Shown in pieces: positions 10,901-21,824 of a stretch of 64,000 nucleotides of DNA. The stretch spans positions 407,889-471,888 of the forward strand of contig WFMF01000107.1 in assembly GCA_011033025.1 (NCBI GenBank), read 5' to 3'. Every line of letters starts with the position of its first letter. The first letter of the stretch is position 1. Made by a program: the position numbers and the translations under genes. The stretch comes from Beroe forskalii (lineage: Eukaryota; Ctenophora; Nuda; Beroida; Beroidae). Under the pieces are notes generated by a model, which had not been told where the DNA came from, did not search any database, and saw nothing but the letters and a program-made list of their open reading frames with translations.

Positions 10901-12618
10901 CCTACTTTGGTGGAGGGGGGTGTGGTGCCAGGTGAGTCCCACTTTGGTTGAGGGGGGTGTGGTGCCAGGTGAGTCCCCCTTTGGTGGAGGGGGGTGTGGT
11001 GCCAGGTGAGTCCCACTTTGGTGGAGGGTGTGGTGCCAGGTGAGTCCCACTTTGGTGGAGGGGGTGTGGTGCCAGGTGAGTCACACTTTGGTGGAGGGGG
11101 TGTGGTGCCAGGTGAGTCCCACTTTGGTAGAGGGGTGTGGTGCCAGGTGAGTCCCTCTTTGGTGGAGGGGGGTGTGGTGCCAGGTGAGTCCCACTTTGGT
11201 GGAGGGGGTGTGGTGCCAGGTGAGTCCCACTTTGGTGGAGGGGGTGTGGTGCCAGGTGAGTCCCACTTTGGTGGAGGGGGTGTGGTGCCAGGTGAGTCCC
11301 ACTTTGGTTGAGGGGGGTGTGGTGCCAGGTGAGTCCCACTTTGGTGGAGGGGGGTGTGGTGCCAGGTGAGTCCCTCTTTGGTGGAGGGGTGTGGTGCCAG
11401 GTGAGTCCCACTTTGGTGGAGGGGGTGTGGTGCCAGGTGAGTTCCACTTTGGTGGAGGGGGGTTTGGTGCCAGGTGAGTCCCACTTTGGTGGAGGGGGGT
11501 GTGGTGTCAGGTGAGTCCCCCTTTGGTGGAGGGGGGTGTGGTGCCAGGTGAGTCCCACTTTGGTGGAGGGTGTGTGGTGCCAGGTGAGTCCCACTTTGGT
11601 GGAGGGGGGTGTGGTGCCAGGTGAGTCACACTTTGGTGGAGGGGGGTGTGGTGCCAGGTGAGTCCCACTTTGGTGGAGGGGGTGTGGTGCCAGATGAGTC
11701 CCACTTTGGTGGAGGGGGGTGTGGTGCCAAGTGAGTTCCACTTTGGTGGAGGGGGGTGTGGTGCCAGGTGAGTCCCACTTTGGTGGAGGGGGTGTGGTGC
11801 CAGGTGAGTCCCACTTTGGTGGAGGGGGTGTGGTGCCAGGTGAGTCCCACTTTGGTGGAGGGGGGGTGTGGTGCCAGGTGAGTCCCACTTTGGTGGAGGG
11901 GGTGTGGTGCCAGGTGAGTCCCACTTTGGTGGAGGGGGGTGTGGTGCCAGGTGAGTCCCACTTTGGTGGAGGGGTGTGGTGCCAGGTGAGTCCAACTTTG
12001 GTGGAGGGGTGTGGTGCCAGGTGAGTCCCACTTTGGTGGAGGGGGTGTGGTGCCAGGTGAGTCCCACTTTGGTGGAGGGGGGTGTGGTGCCAGGTGAGTC
12101 CCACTTTGGTGGAGGGGGGTGTGGTGCCAGGCGAGTCCCACTTTGGTGGAGGGGGTGTGGTGCCAGGTGAGTCCCACTTTGGTGGAGGGGTGTGTGGTGC
12201 CAGGTGAGTCCCACTTTGGTGGAGGGGGTGTTGTGCCAGGTGAGTCCCACTTTGGTGGAGGGGGGTGTGGTGCCAGGTGAGTCCCACTTTGGTGGAGGGG
12301 GGTGTGGTGCCAGGTGAGTCCCACTTTGGTGGAGGGGGGTGTGGTGCCAGGTGAGTCCCACTTTGGTTGAGGGGGGTGTGGTGCCAGGTGAGTTCCACTT
12401 TGGTGGAGGGGGTGTGGTGCCAGGTGAGTCCCCCTTTGGTGGAGGGGGGTGTGGTGCCAGGTCACCACTACTCGCCTTTAAACCCCCCCCTGTTTCAGGT
12501 CACCAGTATCCGCTCCCTGAGCTGATGCAGACTCAGAAGTACGCTGTGGTGGAGATATCACCGGACCAAGGATCAGGGAGCCGACCAGCAGCGCCAGTAC
12601 CACCCTTACCACCCCCAG
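1969..12618 (+). CDS. IRS-type PTB adaptor, FRS2/DOK-like (left copy), 3' end open
   Basis: Eight exons with consistent phases: 1969-2053, 2404-2504, 8280-8405, 8575-8654, 8947-9060, 9301-9421, 9557-9662, 12499-12618 (about 284 residues). Residues about 13-104 resemble an IRS-type PTB domain, with FKAKRID early, YPLKEIKSYG in the position of the FRS2/DOK (W/Y)PLxxLRRYG strand, and a C-terminal helix ending KELMDQ. The tail is Ser/Pro-rich with candidate phosphotyrosine sites YLDM (Y154, a YxxM PI3K-type motif), YSNS (Y194) and YAVVEI (Y259, similar to the FRS2 C-terminal YAVIDI). Expected role: a cytoplasmic docking protein for receptor tyrosine kinases. It starts MAEG, so the FRS2 myristoylation signal is absent. 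The final exon after the phase-1 donor at 12618 was not found; without splicing the frame stops shortly inside the array. The family call rests on motif similarity only. Confidence 0.72.
2731..2895 (+). repeat. 60-bp exon 3 acceptor array, upstream part (3 acceptors)
   Basis: Three units with the 3' splice site TTATTTTCAG followed by GAGATAAAGAGTTACGGTTG. The array is cut here by the foldback element and resumes at 7578. Confidence 0.9.
3196..3890. mobile_element. Nested foldback element with TIRs of about 235 bp
   Basis: 3196-3431 is repeated in reverse complement at 3652-3890 with few mismatches, including the TACTCAGTACACGGTGACG block, a GA-rich run and CAACTGAAGGGCAGAATTTT. The centre (3432-3651) carries a fragment of a coding frame. 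It interrupts the left limb of the larger foldback, so it inserted later. Confidence 0.85.
3449..3709 (+). pseudogene. Retroelement-like C-terminal endonuclease fragment
   Basis: An 86-codon frame whose FKRKIKESLYI, LINDKLKSV and PLFLFNL segments resemble the C-terminal tail of GIY-YIG endonucleases in retroelements such as Penelope-like elements (RKIxEaxxI....LN....VxLxLFN). No reverse transcriptase is present, and the frame runs into the right inverted repeat. I infer a captured and decaying remnant. It could also be chance. Confidence 0.4.
4400..5400. repeat. Minisatellite of about 22 bp in the centre of the foldback
   Basis: About 40 degenerate units of the type CCCCTATCAACTCATAACATA. 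A few inverted units (TATGAGTTGATAGGGGTATG) lie at 6350-6440. Confidence 0.9.
5401..6300. other. Foldback interior, no gene seen
   Basis: Holds short CTTATGCATAAGG-type repeats (5455-5560) and two degenerate copies of the terminal module with AAAACGGAAGATC and ATAATGTGGAGAT. The 64-codon frame at 5627 has no recognisable family. Confidence 0.5.
7578..8338 (+). repeat. 60-bp exon 3 acceptor array, main part (12 acceptors)
   Basis: Each 60-bp unit holds TTATTTTCAG plus the first 16 codons of adaptor exon 3 (EIKSYGCHENVLSIRM). Because 60 is a multiple of three and no unit has a stop, the whole array is one open frame joined to exon 3. Any upstream acceptor would add 20-residue repeats ending CYFQ. 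The modelled exon uses the last acceptor (8279). The right arm has only one unit, at 51859. Confidence 0.95.
8389..8530 (+). repeat. Exon 3 donor array, left arm (short)
   Basis: The last codons of exon 3 with the donor (CATGGACCAG|GTGAGACATT) are followed by CCCCTAAAGGGGGG and recur at 8501-8530. The same array is hugely expanded in the right arm. Confidence 0.85.
8650..8850 (+). repeat. Exon 4 donor duplication and AATACTTTCT repeats, left arm
   Basis: ACATGTGAGTCATTGCT with its exon 4 donor occurs at 8651 and again at 8705. It is followed by about four degenerate units of GGTTAGTACTTTCTCC. Confidence 0.7.
9610..12465 (+). repeat. Exon 7 donor array, left arm (about 80 units of 32-36 bp)
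   Basis: Each unit contains GTGCCAG|GTGAGTCCCAC, a consensus 5' splice site CAG|GTGAGT, then TTTGGTGGAGGGGG. The modelled exon 7 ends at the first such donor (9662), and its last 36 bases are themselves a unit. Variation in G-run length shifts frame between units, so the long frames on both strands here are artefacts. Confidence 0.96.
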
Positions 12619-15110
12619 GTACTAGTTTGTTAAGCTGCCAGGTACACACCAGTAGCACCATTACCACCCCCAGGTACCAGTTTGTTTAGCTGCCAGGTAC
12701 ACACCAGTACCACCCTTACCACCCCCAGGTACCAGTTTGTTTAGCTGCCAGGTACACACCAGTACCACCCTTACCACCCCCAGGTACCAGTTTGTTTAGC
12801 TGCCAGGTACACACCAGTACCACCCTTACCACCCCCAGGTACCAGTTTGTTTAGCTGCCAGGTACACACCAGTAGCACCCTTACCACCCCCAGGTACCAG
12901 TTCGTGTAGCTGCCAGGTACACACCAGTACCACCCTTACCTCACTAGATACCAGTTTCTTAGCTACCAGGTACACACCAGTACCACCCTTACCACCCCCA
13001 GGTACCAGTTTGTTTAGCTGCCAGGTACACACCAGTAGCACCCTTACCACCCCCAGTTACCAGTTTGTTTAGCTACCAGGTACACACCAGTACCACCCTT
13101 ACCACCCCCAGGTACCAGTTTGTTTAGCTGCCAGGTACACACCAGTACCACCCTTACCACCCCCAGGTACCAGTTCATATAGCTGCCAGGTACACACCAG
13201 TAGCACCCTTACCAGCCCCAGGTAACAGTTCGTATAGCTGCCAGGTACACACCAGTACCACCCTTACCACCCCCAGGTACCAGTTTATTTAGCTGTCAGG
13301 TACACACCAGTACCACCCTTACCACCCCCAGGTACCAGTTTGTTTAGCTACCAGGTACACACCAGTACCACCCTTACCACCCCCAGGTACCAGTTTGTTT
13401 AGCTGCCAGGTACACACCAGTACCACCCTTACCACCCCCAGGTACCAGTTTGTTTAGCTGCCAGGTACACACCAGTACCACCCTTACCACCCCCAGGTAC
13501 CAGTTTGTTTAGCTACCAGGTACACACCAGTACCACCCTTACCTCACTAGGTACCAGTTTGTTTAGCTACCAGGTACACACCAGTACCACCCTTACCTCA
13601 CTAGGTACCAGTTTGTTTAGCTGCCAGGTACACACCAGTACCACCCTTACCACCCCCAGGTACCAGTTTGTTTAGCTGCCAGGTACACACCAGTACCACC
13701 CTTACCACCCCCAGGTACCAGTTTGTTTAGCTACCAGGTACACACCAGTACCACCCCTTACCACCCCAGGTACCAGTTTGTTTAGCTACCAGGTACACCA
13801 GTACCACCCTTACCACCCCAGGTACCAGTTTATTTAGCTGTCAGGTACACACCAGTACCACCCCTTACCACCCCAGGTACCAGTTTATTTAGCTGTCAGG
13901 TACACACCAGTACCACCCTTACCACCCCCAGGTACCAGTTTGTTTAGCTGCCAGGTACACACCAGTACCACCCTTACCACCCCCAGGTACCAGTTTGTTT
14001 AGCTGCCAGGTACACACCAGTACCACCCTTACCACCCCAGGTACCAGTTTGTTTAGCTACCAGGTACACACCAGTACCACCCTTACCTCACTAGGTACCA
14101 GTTTGTTTAGCTACCAGGTACACACCAGTACCACCCTTACCTCACTAGGTACCAGTTTGTTTAGCTGCCAGGTACACACCAGTACCACCCTTACCACCCC
14201 CAGGTACCTGTTTGTTTAGCTGTCAGGTACACACCAGTACCACCCTTACCTCACTAGATACCAGTTTGTTTAGCTGCCAGGTACACACCAGTACCACCCT
14301 TACCACCCCCAGGTACCAGTTTGTTTAGCTGCCAGGTACACACCAGTACCACCCTTACCACCCCCAGGTACCAGTTTGTTTAGCTACCAGGTACACACCA
14401 GTACCACCCTTACCTCACTAGATACCAGTTTCTTAGCTACCAGGTACACACCAGTACCACCCTTACCTCACTAGGTACCAGTTTTTTTAGCTGCCAGGTA
14501 CACACCAGTACCACCCTTACCACCCCCAGGTACCAGTTTGTTTAGCTGCCAGGTACACACCAGTACCACCCTTACCTCACTAGGTACCAGTTTGTTTAGC
14601 TGCCAGGTACACACCAGAACCACCCTTACCGCCTCCAGGTACCAGTTTGTTTAACTACCAGGTACACACCAGTACCACCCTTAACACCCCCAGGTACCAG
14701 TTTGTTTAGCTGCCAGGTACACACCAGTACCACCCTTACCACCCCCAGGTACCAGTTTGTTTAGCTGCCAGGTACACACCAGTACCACCCTTACCACTCC
14801 AGATACCAGTTTGTTTAGCTGCCAGGTACACACCAGTACCACCCTTACCACCCCCAGGTACTAGTTTGTTTAGCTGTCAGGTACACACCAGTACCACCCT
14901 TACCACCCCCAGGTACCAGTTTGTTTAGCTGCCAGGTACACACCAGTACCACCCTTACCACCCCCAGGTACCAGTTTGTTTAGCTGCCAGGTACACACCA
15001 GTACCACCCTTACCTCACTAGATACCAGTTTGTTTAGCTTCCAGGTACAGACCAGTACCACCCTTACCTCACTAGATACCAGTTTGTTTAGCTGTCAGGT
15101 ACTCGTTCGA
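12590..15110 (+). repeat. Exon 8 donor array, left arm (about 47 units of about 53 bp)
   Basis: The unit copies the 3' end of exon 8 with its donor (CCACCCTTACCACCCCCAG|GTAC) plus CAGTTTGTTTAGCTGCCAG and a variant ending CTCACTAGGTACC. Each unit has in-frame stops soon after the donor. If exon 8 is not spliced, the adaptor would end within the first unit. Confidence 0.95.
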
Positions 15111-15114
15111 GGTA

Positions 15115-16708
15115 CACTGATTAGTGTTTGGTACCAGGTGTGCTAGCAATGACAGGTTAGATCCAAGGTAAACTGTCGCGTCAGGGACTTAGGGTTGTTT
15201 AAGACAGGCACTGGCAATCTGAATCAATGAATCATACTAATGCATGCATCCACTTCCAAAATAACTTTGCGAAGTGAATGCGCGCAAAGCACCACGCCTC
15301 ATGTTTGTGCTCCCCGGGGGCGGGCACCTTTACAATATCCTTTACGAGGGTCAAGGAGCGTAATAATATCATATGTCATCCTCAGGGAAAAAGAAGTACA
15401 CTAGTCTGGACTTGCAAACAATGAGAGCCCTTGAGTCGATTAACAATCCAAAACAAACATAAACATTCCTCATTTCTCGGGTGTGAATTTTTCGACAATT
15501 TTTTTAATATTTGTGTTGCAATGACGGCTATGAATCATAACATTCTGAAAACAATGATGCTGAAAGCTCTTAAGCTGCTAAAATGATCCAATCAAATGAT
15601 TTATTATTCCTTTCAATCTGATCAACAAAAAGCTGACAATTCGATTAATTTATTTCATCAGACTTTTTTGATTGTAAATTTTTGCCAAATGCAAAAAATG
15701 ATGCTAATTTTGTTCACGATGTTGCTTTTCACAAACGATTAAACCAAACTTACCTCAGTTTAAATCACGAACAATCGCTTTGCTGTATTGGAATACGCGC
15801 ACATTTTATTCGGTTTTTATTTCACTTCTTCATAACATCTGCCAGAGTCTTAGTTTGTCGTTGAGAGGGCGTCAAAAGTAGGGAAAATTGGTGAATTGAT
15901 GACTTCATGACGTCTTTATCATAGCTCACTCGCAGTTCTAATGTGACTCTCGTGAGCAAAAATGATTGAATTTCTCGGATTCAATGAAACGAATTTTATA
16001 ATTCATAAATATCAAATCCTCACTCCTTAAAAATATAAAAAGTAAACTGACAAAATCATGTTTTGTCAAATTGAATGTTATCTTGAAACGAAATATCTTA
16101 TCCGCGTACAATAAGTTTTCGAAATTAAAAATCACCATGTTAATCTTCCAACTTCGAATCTAACTTTTTAATTCGATAATCTTCTCTCTGACTCTGAGCG
16201 AACTTTTTCATAAAACTTATAAATTAATTCTTATTAATTCTATACCTTATCGGACATAGTTATCATGGACATAACAGTCACCCTGGGCACCTCAACGTGA
16301 ATATTAATGTCTGTGAAACAAATTTCCGTGATACTAATGTCCGTGATTTTCAGGTCGGTGAAAGTTAATTCCACTTAAAACTTCTAGGAAGACTTCATCT
16401 CTTTTATTAACATGCAAATAATAAAATTATTTAGGAGTTGTACTTCTTTTTCATGCTCTGGCTCAGTAGTTGCGATATAAAAATTTATTATCGCCAATCA
16501 ACGAAAAATGTTGTAAAATCTTCGATTCAAGTATTCAAATTTTTGTTAAAAATTTGACGTGGCTGGATCAATCGTGAACATTATAACGACTTTAAGTTTT
16601 AGGTGAAACCAAAGTCCGTGATCATTATGTCCGATGAGGTATATTTTCGTAGAATGGTGCGCTCTGATTGGTCAGCTGAGGGCGTGATAATAATGCCATA
16701 TAATAGTA
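15115..16708. other. AT-rich inner end of left arm, no gene seen
   Basis: Mirrored at 41920-44300. Frames of 60-68 codons at 15682 and 15938 recur in the other arm only as part of the duplicated DNA, with indels that break them. It contains repeated phrases such as GTGAAACAAATTTCCGTGAT and TGTCCGTGATTTTCAGG. Confidence 0.6.
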
Positions 16709-17057
16709 GTCTAACGACAGGTTTAGAGCGATTAGTACTATTTGCATAGAGTCGTGTTACGCATTTTATAACATGTGTTTCTTATGACATAGTGACATAC
16801 ACTGTATTTTAAATGCAAAACTATGCATCCTTTTGATTTGCGTTACAAAAATGCGCATATCTCCGAGGTTTTTTGAGCAAACTTAATGAAACTTTCAGGA
16901 TATTTAGACTTAGAGCTTGATGAAAGCAACATCTCAGTGAAGTTTAGATTCATTTTTGAGCTCCAGAAGCGGAGTTATGACCGGAAAGCCAGTTTTTAAG
17001 CGATAACTTTACTGGCTCGAAAATCAAAGTATTTCTCGTTCAGTTCGACTACTATAG

Positions 17058-17227
17058 TACTTTATACGCTCAAACTCACTGCAGGAATTATTTTGAGTGC
17101 TCGGCTTCGCCTCGCACTCAAAATCATTTAAATGTCACCAGCTACGCTGTCGACATTTAAATCATATGAAGCCCTGCTGTCGCAGGGTTTCATATTTTCT
17201 GCGAGTTCGTCTTACGCCTCTAAAGTA
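17058..17227. mobile_element. Serial-hairpin element downstream of the channel gene
   Basis: Imperfect ends TACTTTATACGC and its near complement at 17216-17227 enclose three consecutive palindromes: one with core CTCGGCTTCGCCTCG inside ATTTTGAGTG arms, one with ATTTAAATGTC arms, and one with ATATGAAGCCCTGC arms. A related partial copy in the opposite orientation lies at 40434-40550. Confidence 0.6.
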
Positions 17228-17339
17228 CATTTAATCGGTTAAAGAAATTAAAAATACCTCTCTTGATAAATACCATTAAATAAAACGTAAAAAATGTAAG
17301 CAAATATCTTGAAGATTACTCGTGTCTGGTCGTAAGATC

Positions 17340-17728
17340 TATTGTTACCATGGTAACAGTAGTGCAAGTGTCTCTACACCCCCCAGTTACCAGTTACCAT
17401 GGTTACTGCTTGGTAACTTGTCATAATCTCTTCAACATAGTTACCATAACAAACCATTAACCATTATTGATTTTATTTCTCAATTCCCCCATTAGATCAA
17501 CAAATCTTCCGACTTGAATCACATAACTTGGTTTATTACCTTTGTTTCTAAACAATGAATCCAGTGCGGGGTTGACATAGCTCTCCTGTTTAATCATCCG
17601 GTGGTCTCTTTCCTCCGCAATATTCCTTATCCTACAGAGAAACGGACGGTAACTATTTCATCTTGACCTGTTGTAAGAACCTCCCCAAAGAACCCTTCTT
17701 TCTGAGTTGTCAGGTCCCAAGGCTGGTC
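17340..17728 (-). other. Region just downstream of the channel stop codon
   Basis: Presumed 3' untranslated region. Directly after the stop, 33 further codons are open, and after a +1 shift another frame stays open to a stop at 17457-17459. No conserved domain seen. No clear AATAAA was assigned. Confidence 0.4.
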
Positions 17729-20700
17729 CTACATCAGTGATTCACCAGCCCAAGGGTTGTAAGCTTTAAGCTTGTGGCAGGCCTTCTTGAGTAACCAGGC
17801 TTCACTGTTTGTTACTGCTACTTTACCTTCCAGTCGCTGCCAGCACGCTTCAGCAACAGTATTACCGGGCTGGGGTTCAAAGAGTTACCATGGTAGCTAT
17901 AGTTACCATGGTAACTATAGTTACCATGGTAACTATAGATATCTTGGTAACTATAGATATCATGGTATCAATAGATATCAAGGTAACTATAGTGACCATG
18001 GTAACTATAGTTACCATGGTAACTATAGATATCATGGTAACAATAGTTATCATGGTAACAATAGATATCATGGTAACTATAGTTATCATGGTAACTTTAG
18101 CTACCATGGTAACTATAGTTACCATGGAAACTATAGTTATCATGGTAACTATAGTTACCATGGAAACTATGGTAGCTATTGTTACCATGGTAACTTTAGC
18201 TACCATGGTAACAAAAGTTGACATGGTAACTTAAGCTACCATGGTAACAATAGATATCAAGGTAACTATAGTTACCATGGTAACTATAGTTATCATGGTA
18301 ACTATAGTTACCATGGTACTATGGTAGCTTTGTTACCATGTAACTTTAGCTACCATGGTAACAAAAGTTAACATGGTAACTTAAGCTGCCATTGAAAGGG
18401 ATTGAAGCGACAAGTTTCCTAAAACTAGTGAATGGCAAATATAAGGTTGAAACTACTGAGAAACTCAAGTGATAATGGTCGCAAATCGAGAAATATCTTG
18501 ATTAATTTCAATTGAAACTTAAGATCATGTGACTACAGTGACTAGGGTGATGCTGACCTCTATTGAAACTTAAGATCATGTGACTACGGTAAGATGATGT
18601 GACTAGGGTGGTGCTCACCTCTATTGAGCGGTCTGCTAGCGGTTTCTCAAAGTGGACGTTGATAACCTCCACCTCCATCCAGGCGTTGTCAGTGTTGTAG
18701 CTGCTGTCGAAGTAGCCCCGGTAGATCTGAAACACATTGTATGTTAACAAGTCATTGTATGTTAACAAGTTATTGTATGTTATCAGTAATTTAGATCTGA
18801 AACACATTGCTGCTATCATTGTATGTTATCAGTAATTTAGATCTGAAACACATTGTATGTTAACAAGTGATGGTATGTTATCAGTAATTTAGAGGACCCA
18901 CACAGTACTTGTAACTTTCTAAAAGATAAATTGGCTGATAACTTACCATCTGATGCTTTGAGAATGCCTGATAACTCACCATCTGATGCTTTGAGAATGC
19001 CTGATTGAGGTCTGCGTCTTCTTCACTAAGCAGAGATAGCTTTCTGAACTTGGCTAGTTTTAGGTTTTGTCCGTTTTCCGGGGGAGGGGGGTTGAAACAG
19101 GTGGTCTTGAGGTGGAGTTTGTTCTGGACTTTGAGTGGGTCGCACATGTCAACTTGTACCTAGTGGTGCTCATATCAACTTACATATCTTTCATCCCCCC
19201 CTAATACTCTAATAAAAGGGGGAAGAAGATTTTGGGCCAGATAAGGTAGGTGGGGGGGTTGGCCCAATTTCAATGATTCTGGGGGGACTTGGACAGAAAG
19301 GGGAGTGAAAAAAATGATTGGGGGATAGGAATCTGGCCGAAGAATTTCAAAACTTGAGATGAAAGCCTATTTCCGTGAGAAATATTTTTATTATTTAGTG
19401 TTAAAACCCGAAATTAACTAAACTCCTTGCCTGACTTGCTCAGTCATTAAGTTTGTCATTAAGTTGATAATTTTGGTTGATTCTTCTGAAAAAAATCAAT
19501 CAAACTAAAATTTTTGGGGCTTTTGGTGGGGGTTGGTTGAATTTCTCAAATTCAGGGGTGGGGTGCCCGAAAGGGGATGGGGGATTTTGAAAATTCAGGG
19601 GGGGGGGGTTGCCTTTGGCATTCTGAATTCTCACCGAGGGGAGGTGGTATATCTGTTTCTCCTCCTCGTCTTTGTACTTCATTAGCAGCACTTCCAGCAC
19701 CGGTCTACTCTTCACATGAACCTGCTTCCCTGTCCCTGCTTTGTACCACCTGTCAAATGTCAAAACCATGTCAAAACCATGTCAAAATCATGTCAAAATC
19801 ATGTCAAAACCATGTCAAAACCATGTCAAATGTGGTGCTTGAAGTGTCAAAATCATGTCAAAACCATGTCAAAATCATGTCAAAATCATGTCAAAATCAT
19901 GTCGAATGTGGTGGTTGAAGTGTCAAAATCATGTCAAATGTGGTGGTTGAAGTGTCAAAATCATGTCAAATGTGGTGCTTGAAGTGTTAGAATGATGTCC
20001 AATGTGGTGCTTGAAGTGTTAGAATGATGTCCAATGTGGTGCTTGAAGTGTCTAAATCATGTCGAAATGTGGTGCTTGAAGTGTTAGAATCATGTCGAAA
20101 TGTGGTGCTTGAAGTGTTAGAACCATGTCGAATGTGGTGGTTGAAGTGTTAGAATCATGTCAAATGTGGTGCTTGAAGTGTCAAAATCATGTCAAAATCA
20201 TGTCAAATCATGTTAAAACCATGTCGAATGTGGTGGTTGAAGTGTCAAAATCATGTCAAATGTGGTGCTTGAAGTGTTAGAATCATGTCAAATGTGGTGC
20301 TTGAAAGTGTTAGAATGATGTCCAATGTGGTGCTTGAAGTGTTAGAATGATGTCCAATTTGGTGCTTGAAGTGTCTAAATCATGTCGAAATGTGGTGCTT
20401 GAAGTGTTAGAATCATGTCAAATGTGGTGGTTGAAGTGTCAAAATCATGTCAAAATCATGTCAAATCATGTTAAAATCATGTCAAATGTGGTGCTTGAAG
20501 TGTTAGAATGATGTCCAATGTGGTGCTTGAAGTGTTAGAATGATGTCCAATGTGGTGCTTGAAGTGTTAGAATGATGTCCAATGTGGTGCTTGAAGTGTT
20601 AGAATGATGTCTGACATGGCGTGTTATGGTGATACAATGATGTCTGATGGTGTCTTATGTTGTCAAAATTATATCTAATGGTGTCAAAAATATTGTCTGA

Positions 20701-21824
20701 TGTTGTGATTAAATATCAAGATTCAAGAAGTACTCTCATCGCGCTTCTTGTCAATCAGCTATTCAGCTGGGAGGTTTTGACAATTTCTGAATAACACAAC
20801 TTGAATGACCCCTGATAATGACGTCATCAACTCCCCACTCTAACCCCTAATAATGACGTCATCAACTCCCACTCTAACCCCTGATAATGACGTCATCAAC
20901 TCCCCACTGTAACCCCTGATAATGACGTCATCAACTCACCACTCTAACCCCTGATAATGACGTCATCAACTCACCACTCTAACCCCTGATAATGACGTCA
21001 CCAACTCCCCACTCTAACACGTCATCAACTCCCCACTCTAACCCCTGATAATGACGTCACCAACTCCCCACTCTAACACGTCATCAACTCCCCACACTAA
21101 CCCCTGATAATGACGTCATCAACTCCCCACTCTAACCCCTGATAATGACGTCATCAACTCCCCACTCTAACCCCTGACAACGACGCTGCTCACCTGGTGA
21201 CGATGGTCATGTGGAAGTGGTTGGGTCCCCACCTCTGGAAGACACCCCGCCCCTTCAGCCCCGTCCTGCCCCGGCAGTTCAGGGGGTCTGTGCAGTCCAA
21301 ATAATACGACTTGTAATAACTCAGACGATTAATCTTCCCGTCGTCCTTGTTAAACTGAATAGAGTCCGGGTAGTACGGCTCGTCTGTGGACGTGCTATCG
21401 TCCGTGTACTCGGGCGGATCGTAGAAGTCTAGAGGGGTTTCCCAGTCTATAGCGTCCGGTGGGACGGCTACGCGAGAGAAGCCTCGCTTCCCGTACTCCT
21501 CCGAGCTCAGGGAGTAGCGGTGCGGCACGGCGGGCTTGTGGAACTGGTGCACCATCATCGCCTGGGACACCGTATTCCCGAAAGAGTTTATACCGAGCCG
21601 TTTGGAAGTGAGGCTGGTGGTGAGCGTTTCCTTGTGCTGCTTGAGCGTGCTCTGTTTGATCTCGTTGGAGATAGTCTCCACGATGGCGGATATCTTCTTG
21701 TTCTGGGCCTCGAGCAGCGCCAGCCCGTCCTTCTTGTCGTCCTCCTTCTTGAGGTGCAGCACCATGCACTCCGCCTCTATCAGCTGCGCGCGCCGCGCGC
21801 TCTGCGAGCTGTCACTCCGACTAT
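17729..21824 (-). CDS. TRPM2-like exons 24-28: coiled coil and NUDT9-homology domain
   Basis: Exons 21824-21194, 19749-19635, 19159-18980, 18726-18619 and 17869-17729 (stop TAG at 17729-17731). Exon 24 has a short coiled coil (LHLKKEDDKKDG to IKQSTLKQHKE), then DWETPLDFYDPPEYTDD and GRTGLKGRG...GPNH, the entry to NUDT9-H. Exon 25 begins RWYKAGTG and ends YHLPS where TRPM2 has ALPGG. Exon 26 should hold the Nudix box but shows no GG or REXXEE. Exon 27 contains YFDSSYNTDNAW, exon 28 WQRLEG and LLKKACHKL. The domain is likely structural or ligand-binding rather than hydrolytic. Confidence 0.86.

Larger units (their letters stand above)
1..16708 (+). repeat. Left arm of a large inverted duplication
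   Basis: This segment is repeated in reverse complement at 41920-54679. Matching landmarks include the sequence at position 1 with 54679, the 12-bp AT-rich array, adaptor exons 1-8, the minisatellites after exons 7 and 8, the AT-rich tract 15130-16708, and the junction after CCATATAATAGTA at 16708 (41920 in the other arm). The match runs to the first base of the window, so the arm probably extends further left. Length differences come from array copy number and the 4.66 kb foldback insertion. Confidence 0.93.

Noticed and set aside
9429..12468. Very long minus-strand reading frames of 280-643 codons rich in STKVGLTWHH
   Set aside because: They are translations of the exon 7 donor array in three frames. 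The stop-free frames follow from the repeat composition, and the sense strand is the opposite one.
15682..15864. Frame MPNAKNDANFVHD..., also found in the other arm (42755-42961)
   Set aside because: Present twice only because of the inverted duplication. The copies diverge by frame-breaking indels, as expected for non-coding DNA.
17772..18234. Overlapping frames on both strands with YHGNYSYHGN or TMVTIVTM repeats
   Set aside because: Translations of a palindromic 18-bp array. The plus-strand frame even overlaps the antisense of channel exon 28.
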